The notes: a model not told the origin generated them from the sequence alone. A DNA stretch of 59,918 bases from an uncultured Collinsella sp. (GCA_900541695.1 UQKL01000017.1:1-59918), one strand, 5' to 3'. Counted from the stretch's first letter, positions 7,938 to 17,811 are shown. Made by a program: numbers and translations.

Positions 7938-8440
7938 TAGTTCTCCTCCTTGGCGGCGGCGGCGTCCTCAGCAGCCCACTTGGCCTCGAGAGCGGCCTCC
8001 TCAGCCATCTCCTTCTGGATGCGCTGCTCAGCGTTCTTGGCAGCAACAATCTTGGTCTTGATGGGAAGCTTGTGCTGTGCAAGACGCAGAGCCTCGCGAG
8101 CGACCTCCTCGGGCACGCCCTTGACCTCGAACATGATGCGGCCGGGCTTGACGACGGCCACCCACTCCTCGGGGTTACCCTTACCAGAACCCATGCGAGT
8201 CTCGGCAGGCTTCTTGGTGATGGGCTTATCGGGGAAGATCGTGATGTAGACACGACCGCCACGCTTCATGTAGCGGGTCATGGCAATACGAGCGGCCTCG
8301 ATCTGACGGTTGGTGATCCAATGGGCCTCGAGAGCCTGGATACCAAACTCGCCGAAATGCAGCTCGGTATTACCCTTGGCCTGGCCCTTCATGGAGCCAC
8401 GCTGCACCTTGCGGTGAAGAATACGCTTAGGGGCAAGCAC
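7937..8440 (-). CDS. rplP: 50S ribosomal protein L16
   Basis: 167 residues. The core matches L16 ([42 protein letters not shown]). L16 shapes the A-site tRNA binding region. About 30 extra C-terminal residues, rich in Ala and Glu, exceed the usual ~137-residue length. GTG start at 8440, overlapping the rpsC stop codon by one base (TAGTG). Confidence 0.97.
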   Translation of the reverse strand: MLAPKRILHRKVQRGSMKGQAKGNTELHFGEFGIQALEAHWITNRQIEAARIAMTRYMKRGGRVYITIFPDKPITKKPAETRMGSGKGNPEEWVAVVKPGRIMFEVKGVPEEVAREALRLAQHKLPIKTKIVAAKNAEQRIQKEMAEEAALEAKWAAEDAAAAKEEN

Positions 8441-9150
8441 TACTGACCCCTCCTCTCGGAGTTACGACGACGAGGACGGGAAGAGCCCTCGAGTGCAGGG
8501 TTGGGAACAGGCTGGCCCGGGAGCTTCTCGCCCAGGTAGATCCAGACCTTCACGCCGCAGGCACCCATGGTGGTGCTGGCGACAGCCGTGCCGTAGTCGA
8601 TCTTGGCGCGAAGGGTGTGCAGAGGCACGCGACCCTCACGGTACCACTCACGACGGCCCATCTCGGCACCGCCGAGACGACCGGAGCACTGGATACGGAT
8701 GCCCTTGGCGCCGGCCTTGCGGGCGGACTGGACAGCCTTGCGCATAGCGCGACGGAAGGCAACGCGGCCCTCGAGCTGCTCAGCGATGGACTGAGCAACG
8801 AGGTTGGCGTCGAGCTCGGGGCGCTTGATCTCGACAACGTCGACGGAGAGCTGGCCCTTGGAGACGCCAGCGACCTTCTCGAGCTCGGTGCGGAGGGTAT
8901 CGATCTCGGCACCCTTCTTACCGATAACAACGCCGGGGCGAGCGGTGAGGATGATGACCTTCACCTTGTCGCCAGCGCGCTCGATCTCGACGCGGGAGAC
9001 AGCTGCGCGGGAAAGACGCTTCTCGAGGTACTTGCGGATCTCGAGATCGTTACCGAGGGTCTTAGCGTAATCCTTCTCTGCGAACCAGCGGGAGCGCCAG
9101 TTCTCGGTGATGCCAAGACGGAAGCCGGTGGGGTAGACTTTCTGACCCAT
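8440..9150 (-). CDS. rpsC: 30S ribosomal protein S3
   Basis: 236 residues. It has [24 protein letters not shown], a KH domain segment ([18 protein letters not shown]) and the C-terminal S3 domain ([25 protein letters not shown]). It forms part of the mRNA entry site on the 30S head. It lies 6 nt from rplV upstream and is coupled to rplP downstream. Confidence 0.98.
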   Translation of the reverse strand: MGQKVYPTGFRLGITENWRSRWFAEKDYAKTLGNDLEIRKYLEKRLSRAAVSRVEIERAGDKVKVIILTARPGVVIGKKGAEIDTLRTELEKVAGVSKGQLSVDVVEIKRPELDANLVAQSIAEQLEGRVAFRRAMRKAVQSARKAGAKGIRIQCSGRLGGAEMGRREWYREGRVPLHTLRAKIDYGTAVASTTMGACGVKVWIYLGEKLPGQPVPNPALEGSSRPRRRNSERRGQ

Positions 9151-9156
9151 ACAGCT

Positions 9157-9528
9157 TTACGCCTCCTTTCGAGGAGCAACGACGACGGTGATGTGGGAAG
9201 TACGCTTCAGAATGCGAGAAGCGGAACCCTTGGCGCGGGGACGGATGCGCTTAAGCGTCGGACCCTCGTCAACATAGGCAGCGGCGACAACCAGGTTGTC
9301 GGCACGCAGACCATTGTTGTTCTCGGCGTTCGCAACGGCGGAACGGAGAACCTTCTCGACATCCACGGCGACGGCGCGGTCGCAGAAGTGGAGGATGTCG
9401 AAGGCCTGAGCGACAGGCTTGCGGCGGATCAGATCGACCACCAGGCGGGCCTTGCTGGGGGAAACACGCACGTACTTAGCGACGGCGCGAACCTCGGTGG
9501 CCTCAGTTTCAATAGACTTAGTTGCCAT
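9157..9528 (-). CDS. rplV: 50S ribosomal protein L22
   Basis: 123 residues. The L22 core [23 protein letters not shown] and the tunnel-lining beta hairpin region ([25 protein letters not shown]) are present. The hairpin lines the exit tunnel near the macrolide site. Standard position between rpsS and rpsC. Confidence 0.98.
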   Translation of the reverse strand: MATKSIETEATEVRAVAKYVRVSPSKARLVVDLIRRKPVAQAFDILHFCDRAVAVDVEKVLRSAVANAENNNGLRADNLVVAAAYVDEGPTLKRIRPRAKGSASRILKRTSHITVVVAPRKEA

Positions 9529-9542
9529 TTACGGTTAACCCC

Positions 9543-9803
9543 CTATTTGGCCTTGTGGCCACGGAACGTACGAGTCGGCGCGAACTCGCCGAGCTTGTGA
9601 CCAACCATGGACTCGGTAACATACACGGGCACATGCTTGCGGCCGTCGTGGACGGCGATGGTGTGACCAACCATCTCGGGGAAGATGGTGGACGCGCGGG
9701 ACCAGGTCTTCACGACGTCCTTCTTGCCAGCCTCGTTCATCGCGGCGATACGCGAGAGAAGGCGAGTCTCCACGAACGGGCCCTTTTTGAGACTTCTGCT
9801 CAT
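9543..9803 (-). CDS. rpsS: 30S ribosomal protein S19
   Basis: 86 residues with [12 protein letters not shown] and the conserved [19 protein letters not shown] end. S19 sits in the 30S head and contacts S13 and tRNA. Standard position between rplB and rplV. Confidence 0.98.
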   Translation of the reverse strand: MSRSLKKGPFVETRLLSRIAAMNEAGKKDVVKTWSRASTIFPEMVGHTIAVHDGRKHVPVYVTESMVGHKLGEFAPTRTFRGHKAK

Positions 9804-9835
9804 AAGTGCTTTCTCCTAAAACTCGGTATCCGAAA

Positions 9836-10666
9836 TTACTTCTTACGGCGACGAATGATGTGCTGGTTCGAGACCTTCTTCTTCTTGCGCGTACGAAGGC
9901 CCTTCGTCGGCTTACCCCAGGGGGTAACAGAGGGACGACCAGAGGTGTGGTTCTTGCCCTCGCCACCGCCGTGCGGGTGGTCGACAGGGTTCATGACGGT
10001 ACCGCGGACGGTCGGGCGCACGTTCATGTGACGCTTACGGCCGGCCTTGCCGATGACGATGTTGGAGTGATCGGCGTTGCCGACCTCACCGACGGTGGCG
10101 CGGCAGGTAACGAGGATGCGGCGCATCTCGGAGGAAGGCATACGGACGATAGCGTACTTGCCCTCCTTACCCATCAGCTGGCAGGAGTTACCGGCGGAAC
10201 GGGCGATAGCAGCGCCCTTGCCCGGCTGGAACTCGACGGCGTGGATGAGCGTACCGACGGGGATGTCGGCGAGGGGCAGAGCGTTGCCCGGCTTGATGTC
10301 GGCGTCAGAACCGGACATGACGGTCTGACCGACCTCGAGGCCCTTGGGGGCCAGGATGTAGCGCTTCTCACCGTCAGCGTAGTGCAGCAGAGCGATGCGA
10401 GCGGAACGGTTCGGATCGTACTCGATCGTGGCAACCTTGGCGGGCACGCCGTCCTTGTTGCGCTTGAAGTCGATCACGCGGTAACGACGCTTCACGCCGC
10501 CGCCCTGGTGGCGGGTGGTGATGCGGCCGTTGTTGTTACGACCGGCCTTCTTGGGCAGGGGCTCGAGAAGAGACTTCTCGGGCTTGGTGCAGGTGATCTC
10601 GGAGAAGTCGGAGATCGTCTGCCAACGCCTACCAGCGGAGGTCGGCTTAAGGTGCTTTACAGCCAT
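9836..10666 (-). CDS. rplB: 50S ribosomal protein L2
   Basis: 276 residues from the ATG at 10666 ([15 protein letters not shown]), which has an AAGGG site 6 nt upstream. The longer open frame to 10741 has no L2 similarity. Key segments are [17 protein letters not shown] and, near the C-terminus, [13 protein letters not shown] containing the conserved peptidyl-transferase-proximal His. L2 is essential for subunit joining. A 179-nt gap separates it from rplW and holds a repeat and a hairpin, so extra regulation or a second promoter is possible. Confidence 0.98.
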   Translation of the reverse strand: MAVKHLKPTSAGRRWQTISDFSEITCTKPEKSLLEPLPKKAGRNNNGRITTRHQGGGVKRRYRVIDFKRNKDGVPAKVATIEYDPNRSARIALLHYADGEKRYILAPKGLEVGQTVMSGSDADIKPGNALPLADIPVGTLIHAVEFQPGKGAAIARSAGNSCQLMGKEGKYAIVRMPSSEMRRILVTCRATVGEVGNADHSNIVIGKAGRKRHMNVRPTVRGTVMNPVDHPHGGGEGKNHTSGRPSVTPWGKPTKGLRTRKKKKVSNQHIIRRRKK

Positions 10667-10747
10667 TACAATCCCTTTCAATAGGAATCCGTTAGCCATC
10701 GCAGACAGGGATTCGAGGTTCTGCCTCGGGTGCGATGACACCGGACG

Positions 10748-10771
10748 TATACACGGCTCCGGGCGTGTCCA
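10748..10771. repeat. 24-nt repeat shared with the rplC leader
   Basis: 22 of 24 positions match the sequence at 12613-12636 upstream of rplC (core CACGGCT-CGGGCGT). It sits in the rplW-rplB gap, 82-105 nt upstream of the rplB start. A weaker match lies upstream of rpsL (29888-29909). It could be a promoter or factor site, or a leader RNA motif; not resolved. Confidence 0.5.
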
Positions 10772-10790
10772 TTTTATACGCCCAAAACCT

Positions 10791-10829
10791 TGAGCTCTCG
10801 CCTCCCCTATTTGGGAGGCATGAGCTCAC
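10791..10829 (-). promoter_or_regulatory. Intercistronic hairpin between rplW and rplB
   Basis: The inner stem is gcctccc/gggaggc (10800-10806 with 10813-10819). The outer stem is tgagctc/gagctca, with a 2x2 internal loop between them. There is no T run on either side, so a processing or attenuation structure is more likely than a terminator. Confidence 0.45.
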
Positions 10830-10845
10830 TCAACAGCAGCGAGTC

Positions 10846-11133
10846 TTAGGCCTGGTTGCCAAAGACCTCGATGGTGTCGCCCTCGGCCAGCGTGACGATG
10901 GCCTTCTTCCAAGAACGGGTCTTGCCGGCGACATAGCGCACGCGCTTGGTCTTGGGCTTGACCGTCAGGGTGTTCACGCGAACGACCTTGACGCCGAAGA
11001 TCTCCTCGACAGCGTCCTTGATCTGATACTTGTTAGCATCCTTGGCGACCTCGAACGTGTACTTGTTCTGCTCCATGCCGGAGAAGGAACGCTCGGACAC
11101 GATCGGACGGATGATGATCTCGTGGGCGGTCAT
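10846..11133 (-). CDS. rplW: 50S ribosomal protein L23
   Basis: 95 residues (IIRPIVSERSFSGMEQNKYTFEVAKDANKYQIKDAVEEIFGVKVV is the L23 pattern at residues ~7-50). It lies at the tunnel exit and docks SRP and trigger factor. Its start codon abuts the rplD stop codon with no gap, so translation is coupled. Confidence 0.98.
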   Translation of the reverse strand: MTAHEIIIRPIVSERSFSGMEQNKYTFEVAKDANKYQIKDAVEEIFGVKVVRVNTLTVKPKTKRVRYVAGKTRSWKKAIVTLAEGDTIEVFGNQA

Positions 11134-11760
11134 TTAAGCAAGCACCTCCCCGAAGTGAGCGGCGATGTCGGCGGGCATCAGCACGGCGTTGTTGTTGACG
11201 AGATCGTAGGTGTTGGCCTCGTCGGCAGTGATGATGAACGTCTTGGGAATGTTGCGGAACGACAGGTAGGCGTTGACGTCCTCATCGCGAACGATGATGG
11301 TCAGACGCTTGCCCTCAAGGCCGAGAGCCTTGAGCATGGCAACGGCAGCCTTGGTGGAAGGCTTCTCGAAGCCGTAGTCGTCGACGAGCACGAGCTCGCC
11401 ATCGGCCAGCTTGGCGGACAGCGCGGAGCGCATAGCCAGCTTGACCTCCTTGTTGTTCATACGCTTAGCGTAGGAACGGGGCTTGGGGGCGAAGACAACG
11501 CCACCGTGACGCCACTGGGCAGCACGGATGGAACCCTGGCGGGCACGGCCGGTGCCCTTCTGACGCCAAGGCTTCTTGCCGCCACCGGAAACCTCAGAGC
11601 GGCCCTTAGCGGACTGGGTGCCCTGACGCCAAGAGGCCATCTGGCACTTGACGATGTGGTGCATAACGTGGATGTTCGGCTCGATGCCGTACACCTCAGC
11701 GGCGAGCTCGGCCTCGGCGACCTTCTTGCCCTCGCTGTTCTTTACTTCAAACTTTGCCAT
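11134..11760 (-). CDS. rplD: 50S ribosomal protein L4
   Basis: 208 residues with the L4 tunnel-loop segment KPWRQKGTGRARQGSIRAAQWRHGG (given here only as its start KPWRQKGTGRARQGS, residues ~68-82). In E. coli L4 also autoregulates the S10 operon; no such leader can be proven here. It sits between rplC and rplW. Confidence 0.98.
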   Translation of the reverse strand: MAKFEVKNSEGKKVAEAELAAEVYGIEPNIHVMHHIVKCQMASWRQGTQSAKGRSEVSGGGKKPWRQKGTGRARQGSIRAAQWRHGGVVFAPKPRSYAKRMNNKEVKLAMRSALSAKLADGELVLVDDYGFEKPSTKAAVAMLKALGLEGKRLTIIVRDEDVNAYLSFRNIPKTFIITADEANTYDLVNNNAVLMPADIAAHFGEVLA

Positions 11761-11806
11761 TTAAGTGTTCTCCTTGGTATGACGCTGGGCTAAATGGGCT
11801 GGGCCC

Positions 11807-12427
11807 TTAGGCCATACGGATGGCGACGAGACCATTCTTGGCACCCGGGACAGCGCCCTTGACCAAGATGAGGTTCTGCTCGGCATCGATGCGGACAACG
11901 GAAAGGTTCTTGACGGTAACGCGCTCGTTACCCATGTGACCGGCCATCTTGACGCCCTTGAGGACGCGCGCAGGATAGGCGCACTGACCGATAGAACCGG
12001 GGTGACGCTGGAAGTGAGAACCATGCGTCATAGGACCGCGGCGCTGACCCCAGCGCTTGATGCGACCCTGGAAGCCCTTACCCTTGGAGGTACCGATGAC
12101 GTCGACCTTCTCGACATCAGCGAAATCAGCGACGGTGACGACCTCGCCGACCTTGTGCTCCTCGCCGTTCTCGACGCGGACCTCACGAAGGAAACGGACA
12201 GGCTCGACGCCAGCCTTAGCGAAGTGACCAGCCATGGGCTTGTTCACGTTCTTGGCCTTGATGTCGCCGAAACCGATCTGGACGGCGTCATAGCCGTCGG
12301 TTGCCTGAGTTTTAACCTGCGAGACAGCGCAGGGGCCAGCCTGGATGACCGTGACGGGAACGACGTTGTCGTCCTCGTCCCAAACCTGGGTCATGCCAAT
12401 CTTGCGGCCGAGAATCATGCTGATCAA
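11807..12427 (-). CDS. rplC: 50S ribosomal protein L3
   Basis: 206 residues, full-length L3 ([22 protein letters not shown] near the start, [20 protein letters not shown] in the centre near the peptidyl transferase loop). The start is taken as the TTG at 12427, which has a GGGA box 7 nt upstream and gives the family's usual N-terminus. An ATG three codons later (12418) is the alternative. It is the first gene of this cluster: rpsJ, normally upstream, lies about 14 kb away at 26348, behind an inserted block. Confidence 0.96.
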   Translation of the reverse strand: MISMILGRKIGMTQVWDEDDNVVPVTVIQAGPCAVSQVKTQATDGYDAVQIGFGDIKAKNVNKPMAGHFAKAGVEPVRFLREVRVENGEEHKVGEVVTVADFADVEKVDVIGTSKGKGFQGRIKRWGQRRGPMTHGSHFQRHPGSIGQCAYPARVLKGVKMAGHMGNERVTVKNLSVVRIDAEQNLILVKGAVPGAKNGLVAIRMA

Positions 12428-12612
12428 GATATGATCCCAACTCTCGCGTGGTCTTGGGACAATGCGTACACCACCGAGCGTACGCCCCTAGAGGACCACT
12501 ACTTACACGACGTGCTCCCCAGTCTTGTATTGCACCCAGACTACCTGACAACCCTATTAAGCAGGCATTTTATCCAGCCAGAATACTCCCCTGGTTTCAC
12601 ACAGCTGTTTAG

Positions 12613-12636
12613 TATACACGGCTGCGGGCGTATCCA
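12613..12636. repeat. 24-nt repeat in the rplC upstream region
   Basis: 22 of 24 positions match 10748-10771. It lies 186-209 nt upstream of the rplC start. On the minus strand it ends in TATACT, which could be a -10 box, but no good -35 is seen at the right distance. The rest of 12428-12694 holds no gene that I can see. Confidence 0.5.
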
Positions 12637-12694
12637 TCGAGATTCATATTTCACTCACATTGTTTACGCAGGTAAAGTGCGTGGAGTCGCCTGG

Positions 12695-12831
12695 GCTTGG
12701 CAGAGGGGCGGCGAAATATATTAAGTTTGCTGCTCTACAGTCCTGCGCAAGACGGAAAGCACATTAAGTGCTTTCCTTTGCGTGCGGAACTCGCGACGAA
12801 CTTAATATATTTCGCCGCCCCTCTGCCAAGC
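12695..12831. other. Long hairpin element A upstream of rplC
   Basis: A perfect 33-bp inverted repeat (12695-12727 with 12799-12831) encloses a ~70-nt core. The core shares long identical stretches with element B (GCTGCTCTACAGTCCTG; TGCGGAACTCGCGAC). The core's inner hairpin is GGAAAGCAC-ATTAA-GTGCTTTCC. In elements B and C the same ATTAA loop is kept but the stem has different, still paired bases. It starts 44 nt past the phosphatase gene's stop and lies 268 nt upstream of rplC. No T run follows. No coding content. Confidence 0.8.
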
Positions 12832-12875
12832 TCGGGAGACGACACGTTGATGTCTGCTTAACTCTGCTCGCTCAG

Positions 12876-13502
12876 CTAATTACTTTGTTGGGGGTCCACT
12901 ATTTGTTGAAGGGTGAACTTACACTGCATTGGCTCGCCTTCTGCTTGCGGCTTTTCCTCGTCAAAATCGAAGATCATGATGGCGCAGTTGGGGAGTTTTG
13001 CTGGGAGCTCGAAGCCCTCTGGGGCTGCAGCCTTGATGAATTGGCGGCTGGCGCTGCCGTGGCTTACTGCTAGGAGGGTTTCGATATCCTCGGCGCCCAT
13101 GATATTGGTGAGGGTGTCTACCATGCGCTCTTGCAGCGCCTGGCTTCCTTCTCCTCCGAAGGGAACCAAGTCCTCGCCCGGATCCCATACGTCGGTAGGC
13201 AATGCGTCGTGGGGACCTTCCTCAAAGGTTCCGTAGCAGCGCTCGATGATGCCTTCGCAGGGCTCGACTGCTGCATCCGGACCGAGGAGTTCGCATGCGA
13301 CGAGACTTGCCGTGTCCATGGCTCGGCCTAAGGGCGATGAGACCACTTTGTCGGGGACGACGCCATGGACCTTGAGCCATGCGGCGGCTGTCTGTGCCTG
13401 TTGACGACCCAAATTGGTGAGCGGTGAATCGCAGCGACCCTGGACGAGCTTTTTGACGTTGAATTCCGTCTGGCCGTGGCGGAGCAGATACAGCTTCTTC
13501 AT
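12876..13502 (-). CDS. Histidine phosphatase family protein (phosphoglycerate mutase-like)
   Basis: 208 residues. The N-terminal KLYLLRHGQTEFN gives the phospho-accepting His9 and RHG motif. VSSPLGRAMDTA carries the conserved Arg, FGGEGSQALQERM follows the acid region, and LLAVSHGSASRQF carries the second catalytic His. This branch-1 family includes cofactor-dependent phosphoglycerate mutases and many small-molecule phosphatases (such as CobC- and GpmB-like enzymes). At ~208 residues it is nearer the phosphatases than true dPGM (~230-250). Cytosolic. The substrate is not predictable. Confidence 0.9.
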   Translation of the reverse strand: MKKLYLLRHGQTEFNVKKLVQGRCDSPLTNLGRQQAQTAAAWLKVHGVVPDKVVSSPLGRAMDTASLVACELLGPDAAVEPCEGIIERCYGTFEEGPHDALPTDVWDPGEDLVPFGGEGSQALQERMVDTLTNIMGAEDIETLLAVSHGSASRQFIKAAAPEGFELPAKLPNCAIMIFDFDEEKPQAEGEPMQCKFTLQQIVDPQQSN

Positions 13503-13541
13503 AGTCTCCCCTTCTGTATAACTTGCTTTGCCGGCACAGCC

Positions 13542-14696
13542 CTACTCGTGGGTATGCCCTACGTAGTCTTCGTCGATCGTAATCTTTGCAATCGACTTGG
13601 GATATTCCGATTCGACCCGTTGTGCCAGCGCGTGTTTGAGCTCATCGGCATCCATGTCCAAATCCGAGGGTCGCACGCAGTCAAAGATCACATTGGTGTG
13701 CGTGGGGCCCGGCACGCAACGCAGATCGTGAATCGAAAGGCGGCTATCGATCTCTTGGGCCATGGCGTTGATGCGCAGGCGCATGCTCGCCACCTTTGAA
13801 TCGTCGGTCACGATGGGATCGTAATGGAGCGTGACGATCATGCCATCCTCGTCCCTAAACGACTGCTCGATGTTATCGAGCGTGTCGTGACTTTCCAGCG
13901 GGCTGGCCTCGGCCGCCATCTCGGCGTGCGCACTTGCGAACTTCCTGCCCGGGCCATAGTCGTGAACCATTAGGTCATGAACGCCCAAAACGCCGGGGTA
14001 GCTCATGATCTTGTCTCGGATGTGCTTGACCAACTTGGGATCGGGTGCCTGGCCCAAAAGCGGGCTCACCGTATCTTGAATAAGCTCAAAGCCGCTCCAG
14101 CCAATATAGGCGCCAACGGCAAGTCCAACCCAGGCATCAAGATTGATATGCGTCACCTGGGAAACAATCGCGCACGCCAGCACAGCACCCGTGGCAAGAA
14201 CATCGTTCTTGGAATCCTGAGCGGTCGCATGCAGCGTCTCGGACTCAATGCGGTCACCGAGCTTTTGGTTGAGGGCCGCCATCCAGAGCTTTACGGCCAT
14301 CGAAAGCACTAGAACTGCCACCAGGGCAAGCGAAAACTCGACAGGCTCGGGGTGGATGACGCGTTCAACCGAGGACTTCACCAACTCAACGCCAATCAGC
14401 AGCACGAGCGCCGCCACGACCAGACCCGAGAGATACTCGTAGCGACCGTGGCCGTAAGGATGCTCGGGGTCGGCCGGCTTGCTCGCCAGCTTAAAGCCCA
14501 GCACGCTCACGATATTCGAGCTGGCATCGGACAAGTTGTTCATGGCGTCCGCCACAATCGAAACCGATCCCGACAGCACGCCAATTGCGCCCTTCGCAGC
14601 ACAAAGTGCAACATTAGCGAGAATACACACCACGCCCGTCAACGTGCCCACGCGCGCACGGTCACCCTGCGCACGACGAACAATCCACTCGACCAT
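13542..14696 (-). CDS. Cation diffusion facilitator (CDF) metal transporter
   Basis: 384-residue membrane protein. It has about six TM helices in residues ~15-220, then a cytosolic domain. The metal-site motif in TM2 is SIVADAMNNLSD, giving Asp residues four apart (D-x-x-x-D type). TM5 contributes TAQDSKNDVLATG with the second HxxxD-like site, in which the usual first His is replaced by Gln-Asp; LHATAQ precedes it. The CDF C-terminal dimerisation domain is extended (residues ~220-384). The family exports Zn, Mn, Fe or Co against protons. This subgroup resembles MntE/FieF-like exporters, but the metal cannot be assigned. Confidence 0.9.
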   Translation of the reverse strand: MVEWIVRRAQGDRARVGTLTGVVCILANVALCAAKGAIGVLSGSVSIVADAMNNLSDASSNIVSVLGFKLASKPADPEHPYGHGRYEYLSGLVVAALVLLIGVELVKSSVERVIHPEPVEFSLALVAVLVLSMAVKLWMAALNQKLGDRIESETLHATAQDSKNDVLATGAVLACAIVSQVTHINLDAWVGLAVGAYIGWSGFELIQDTVSPLLGQAPDPKLVKHIRDKIMSYPGVLGVHDLMVHDYGPGRKFASAHAEMAAEASPLESHDTLDNIEQSFRDEDGMIVTLHYDPIVTDDSKVASMRLRINAMAQEIDSRLSIHDLRCVPGPTHTNVIFDCVRPSDLDMDADELKHALAQRVESEYPKSIAKITIDEDYVGHTHE

Positions 14697-14777
14697 CTAT
14701 ATCCGCCCCCACGGCACTACCCATATATCTATTGCTCAAACGGATTGTAGTGTAGCCACTTTGTCCCCCAGATACAA

Positions 14778-14807
14778 AAGGCCGCAACCCACACGAGCCG
14801 CGGCCTT
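14778..14807 (-). terminator. Terminator after the PTS EIIC gene
   Basis: An 8-bp stem (aaggccgc 14778-14785 with gcggcctt 14800-14807) is followed on the minus strand by TTTTGTATC. It lies 39 nt past the EIIC stop codon. Confidence 0.7.
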
Positions 14808-14845
14808 GGAACATGACAATGGAATCGTCCTTTTGTCGCACAGGT

Positions 14846-16060
14846 CTATGCGCTTGCTTCAGCAGCGCTCACCATCGTTTCGGGCGAATCGGCTTCGTCT
14901 TCTGCCGTCTGCTCCTTCGTCGGCACCACGCCAAAGCAGTAGCTCAGCGCCGCAGACACCGCAAATGCCGTGCCGCCGGCAGCGCAGCACCACAGCAGGT
15001 TCGAAATACCGCCCGTGGCAAAGCCAATGACCATGAGGACATTCGTCATGCCGATGGTATAGGCCGTAACGTGGCCCACGGCCGCAACAAGGCCTCCGAC
15101 GGCGCCGCCAATGGCCATGCACGTCAGGCACCTGCCATATTTAAAGCCGCAACCGTACAGCGCCGGCTCGCTTACGCCGCCAAGCACGCCCGAGATTGAA
15201 TAGCCCAGCATGAGCGCCTTCTCGTCCTTATTCGCAATGCGAAGCGCAGCGCCAAAGGGCATGCCCCAAACAGCGAACGTCGCCATTGTCGCGGCGATCA
15301 GGATGCACGAATCCGTTCCCACACTCATAAACTGCGCGTACGCAAGCGATAGGACAACGTTGCTGACGCCGGCGATCTTTAGGAACTCCCAGCCAGCGGC
15401 AAGCCCCATGAGCGTGAGCAGCGACACGATGCCACCGGAATTGCCAAGCATAAACATAAGCTGGCCCAACAGCATGCCCAGATAGCTGCCCGCCGGCGCC
15501 GTAATGCACAGCGAAACCGGAACCATGACAAGCATGGTTGCAAACGGAACGAATGAAAACGCCACGGCCTTAGGGATAACGCGCTTAAAGAAACACTCCA
15601 CTCGCCATAGCACGGGCACCGAGATGAGAACCGGAATAACAGTCGTCGTGTAATCGTTGACCGGCGCGGGAAGCAGACCATACACGGAAGTCATCGATGC
15701 CCCCGTCGTCGAGGCGGCATCAACGAGCTTAAGCAGATCGGGTGCAATCAATACGCCGCCCAGCATCATGCCCAGCTGCTCCGAGCAACCGAGCTGGCGG
15801 GCGGCCGCCCAACCAAGATAAATGGGCAAAAAGTAGTAGCCGGCGTTATAGAGCCAACTGTAGAACAGGCGATGGATTTCGGAATCGGCAGACCACAGGC
15901 CCAGCATGCCCTCGCCCATAATGACGGCGACGGTGCGGAACAACGCCGCGCAGACAATAAACGGCAGCGCCGACATCATGCTTTTAGACAGATAATCGAC
16001 CACAGCCATGGCGGTCGACTTCAACGTCGTTGGCAGCGTAGCCTTAGAAACTTGTGACAT
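14846..16060 (-). CDS. PTS transporter, stand-alone EIIC subunit
   Basis: 404 residues from the ATG at 16060 (MSQVSKATLPTTL), chosen for the AAAGG box 6 nt upstream; the open frame beyond is low-quality. It has about ten hydrophobic segments. GVSEPALYGCGFKYGR matches the substrate-binding EIIC motif (G-x-x-EPA-x-YG) of the glucoside/sucrose family, and AAGWEFLKIAGVSNVV precedes it. No EIIB cysteine domain or EIIA domain is fused, unlike most members (~600 residues). It must therefore borrow these domains, perhaps EIIA from 50577. It is the sole gene of its unit. Confidence 0.85.
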   Translation of the reverse strand: MSQVSKATLPTTLKSTAMAVVDYLSKSMMSALPFIVCAALFRTVAVIMGEGMLGLWSADSEIHRLFYSWLYNAGYYFLPIYLGWAAARQLGCSEQLGMMLGGVLIAPDLLKLVDAASTTGASMTSVYGLLPAPVNDYTTTVIPVLISVPVLWRVECFFKRVIPKAVAFSFVPFATMLVMVPVSLCITAPAGSYLGMLLGQLMFMLGNSGGIVSLLTLMGLAAGWEFLKIAGVSNVVLSLAYAQFMSVGTDSCILIAATMATFAVWGMPFGAALRIANKDEKALMLGYSISGVLGGVSEPALYGCGFKYGRCLTCMAIGGAVGGLVAAVGHVTAYTIGMTNVLMVIGFATGGISNLLWCCAAGGTAFAVSAALSYCFGVVPTKEQTAEDEADSPETMVSAAEASA

Positions 16061-16100
16061 GGAACGCCTTTCCCAATGTGACATGCGGGCTGCCCCTTTG

Positions 16101-17811
16101 TCACATCGTGCGGTACTGACCGATTGCGCGGTACTTTTCGTAGCGGAGGTTTGTGAGGGTCGCCTCGTCGAGCTGCCCAAGCGTATCGAAGGCATCAAAT
16201 GCCGAGGACATGACGGCACCGGCGATCTCCTCATGCGACAGGCCCCTATCGTCAACAATGCCGTCGATGATGCCGAGCGCCAACAGATCGGGAGCCGTGA
16301 GCTTCAGCGCCTCGGCGGCCTCATTCGCGCGGTCGGTATCCTTCCACAGGATCGACGCACAGGCCTCGGGGCTCACGACCGAATAGGCCGAGCTCGAGAG
16401 CATCAGGATGCGGTCGGCCACGGATAGCGCCAGCGCGCCACCAGAGCCGCCCTCGCCTGTCACCACCGAGACAATCGGCGTCTTAAGGCCGCTCATCTCC
16501 ATGAGATTCTGGGCAATCGCCTCGCCCTGACCGCGCTCCTCGGCACCGATGCCGCAAAACGCGCCCGAAGTATCGACCAGGCACAGAACCGGCCGACCAA
16601 ACTTTTCGGCCTGGCGCATAAGGCGACGCGCTTTGCGGTAGCCCTCGGGATGTGCCATGCCAAAGTTGCGACGCATGCGCTCTTTGGTCGTGGTGCCGCG
16701 CTCGGTGGCGATGACCGTTACGGGGCGCCCGTCTTTCCAGCCAATGCCAGCCACCACAGCGGCGTCGTCGCCAAAGTAGCGGTCGCCGTGCAGCTCCACA
16801 AATCCATCCAGGCCCAGCGAGATCATCTCGCCTGCCGTGGCGCGATCTGCCGAGCGGGTCTGTTTGACAATCTCGAGCGCGGTTTTTGGTGCGGCCGAGC
16901 GCTTGAACAAGTGTCCCAACTTTTTGCCGCGGCGACCCGTATGCACAATCTCGTGCGGTGCCCCCAGGCCGGGCACGTGCCCTTCGTGCAGCGCCAGCAG
17001 CTCGCCCACCGTGAGCGCAATCTCGCCACGCGGAACGACGGCATCGCAAAAGCCGTGCTCCAGCAAAAACTCGGAGCGCTGGAATCCCTTGGGCAGGCGC
17101 TTGTGCATGTTCTGCTCGATCACGCGCGGGCCGGCAAATGCCGTCAGGGCATCGGGCTCGGCCAGGATAATATCGCCCTCCATGGCAAAGCTCGCGGTTA
17201 CGCCGCCGGTCGTGGGGTCGGTGAGCACCGTGATATACAGGCCGCCCGCCTCACTGTGGCGCCTAACCGCCGCAGAAATCTTGGCCATCTGCATAAGCGA
17301 TGTCACACCCTCTTGCATGCGTGCACCGCCCGAAACGGTAAAGCCAACGACCGGCAGCCCCAGCTCGGTCGCATGCTCAAATGTGCGACAGATCTTCTCG
17401 CCCACCACGGAACCCATCGAGCCCATCATAAAGTTGGCGTCCATAAAGAAGAGCGCCGTATCGCAACCGCAGATTTTGCCCTTGCCGCACACAACGGCAT
17501 CGCGCTCGCCCGAACGCTCGCTCACGCTCTTGAGCTTGTCGGCATAGCTGGGAAACGAGAGGAAATCCTCCGACGCCAGATTGGCATCCCATTCCTCAAA
17601 CGTTCCCTCGTCGACCGTCATGCGCATGCGCGCGCGACCGCTCACGCGAAAGTGTTTGCCACAACGAGGGCAGACCTCGAGGTTGTCGTGCAGGCGTGCC
17701 TCATCGATCACGCGGCGGCACTCCGGACACTTGATAAACACGTGGCGCGCGGGAAACTCGGCGCGCGACTCGGTCATCGGCCCCTCGAGGACGTTGACCG
17801 TCTTCGCTTTT

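Noticed and set aside
12695..12831. Element A as an ordinary Rho-independent terminator of the phosphatase gene
   Set aside because: There is no T run on either strand and the core is conserved with elements B and C well beyond what a terminator needs. Termination as a secondary role stays possible.
14846..16258. Longer start for the EIIC at 16258
   Set aside because: The extra residues are Arg/Ser-rich, overlap the accDA 3' end and lack a ribosome site. The ATG at 16060 has one.
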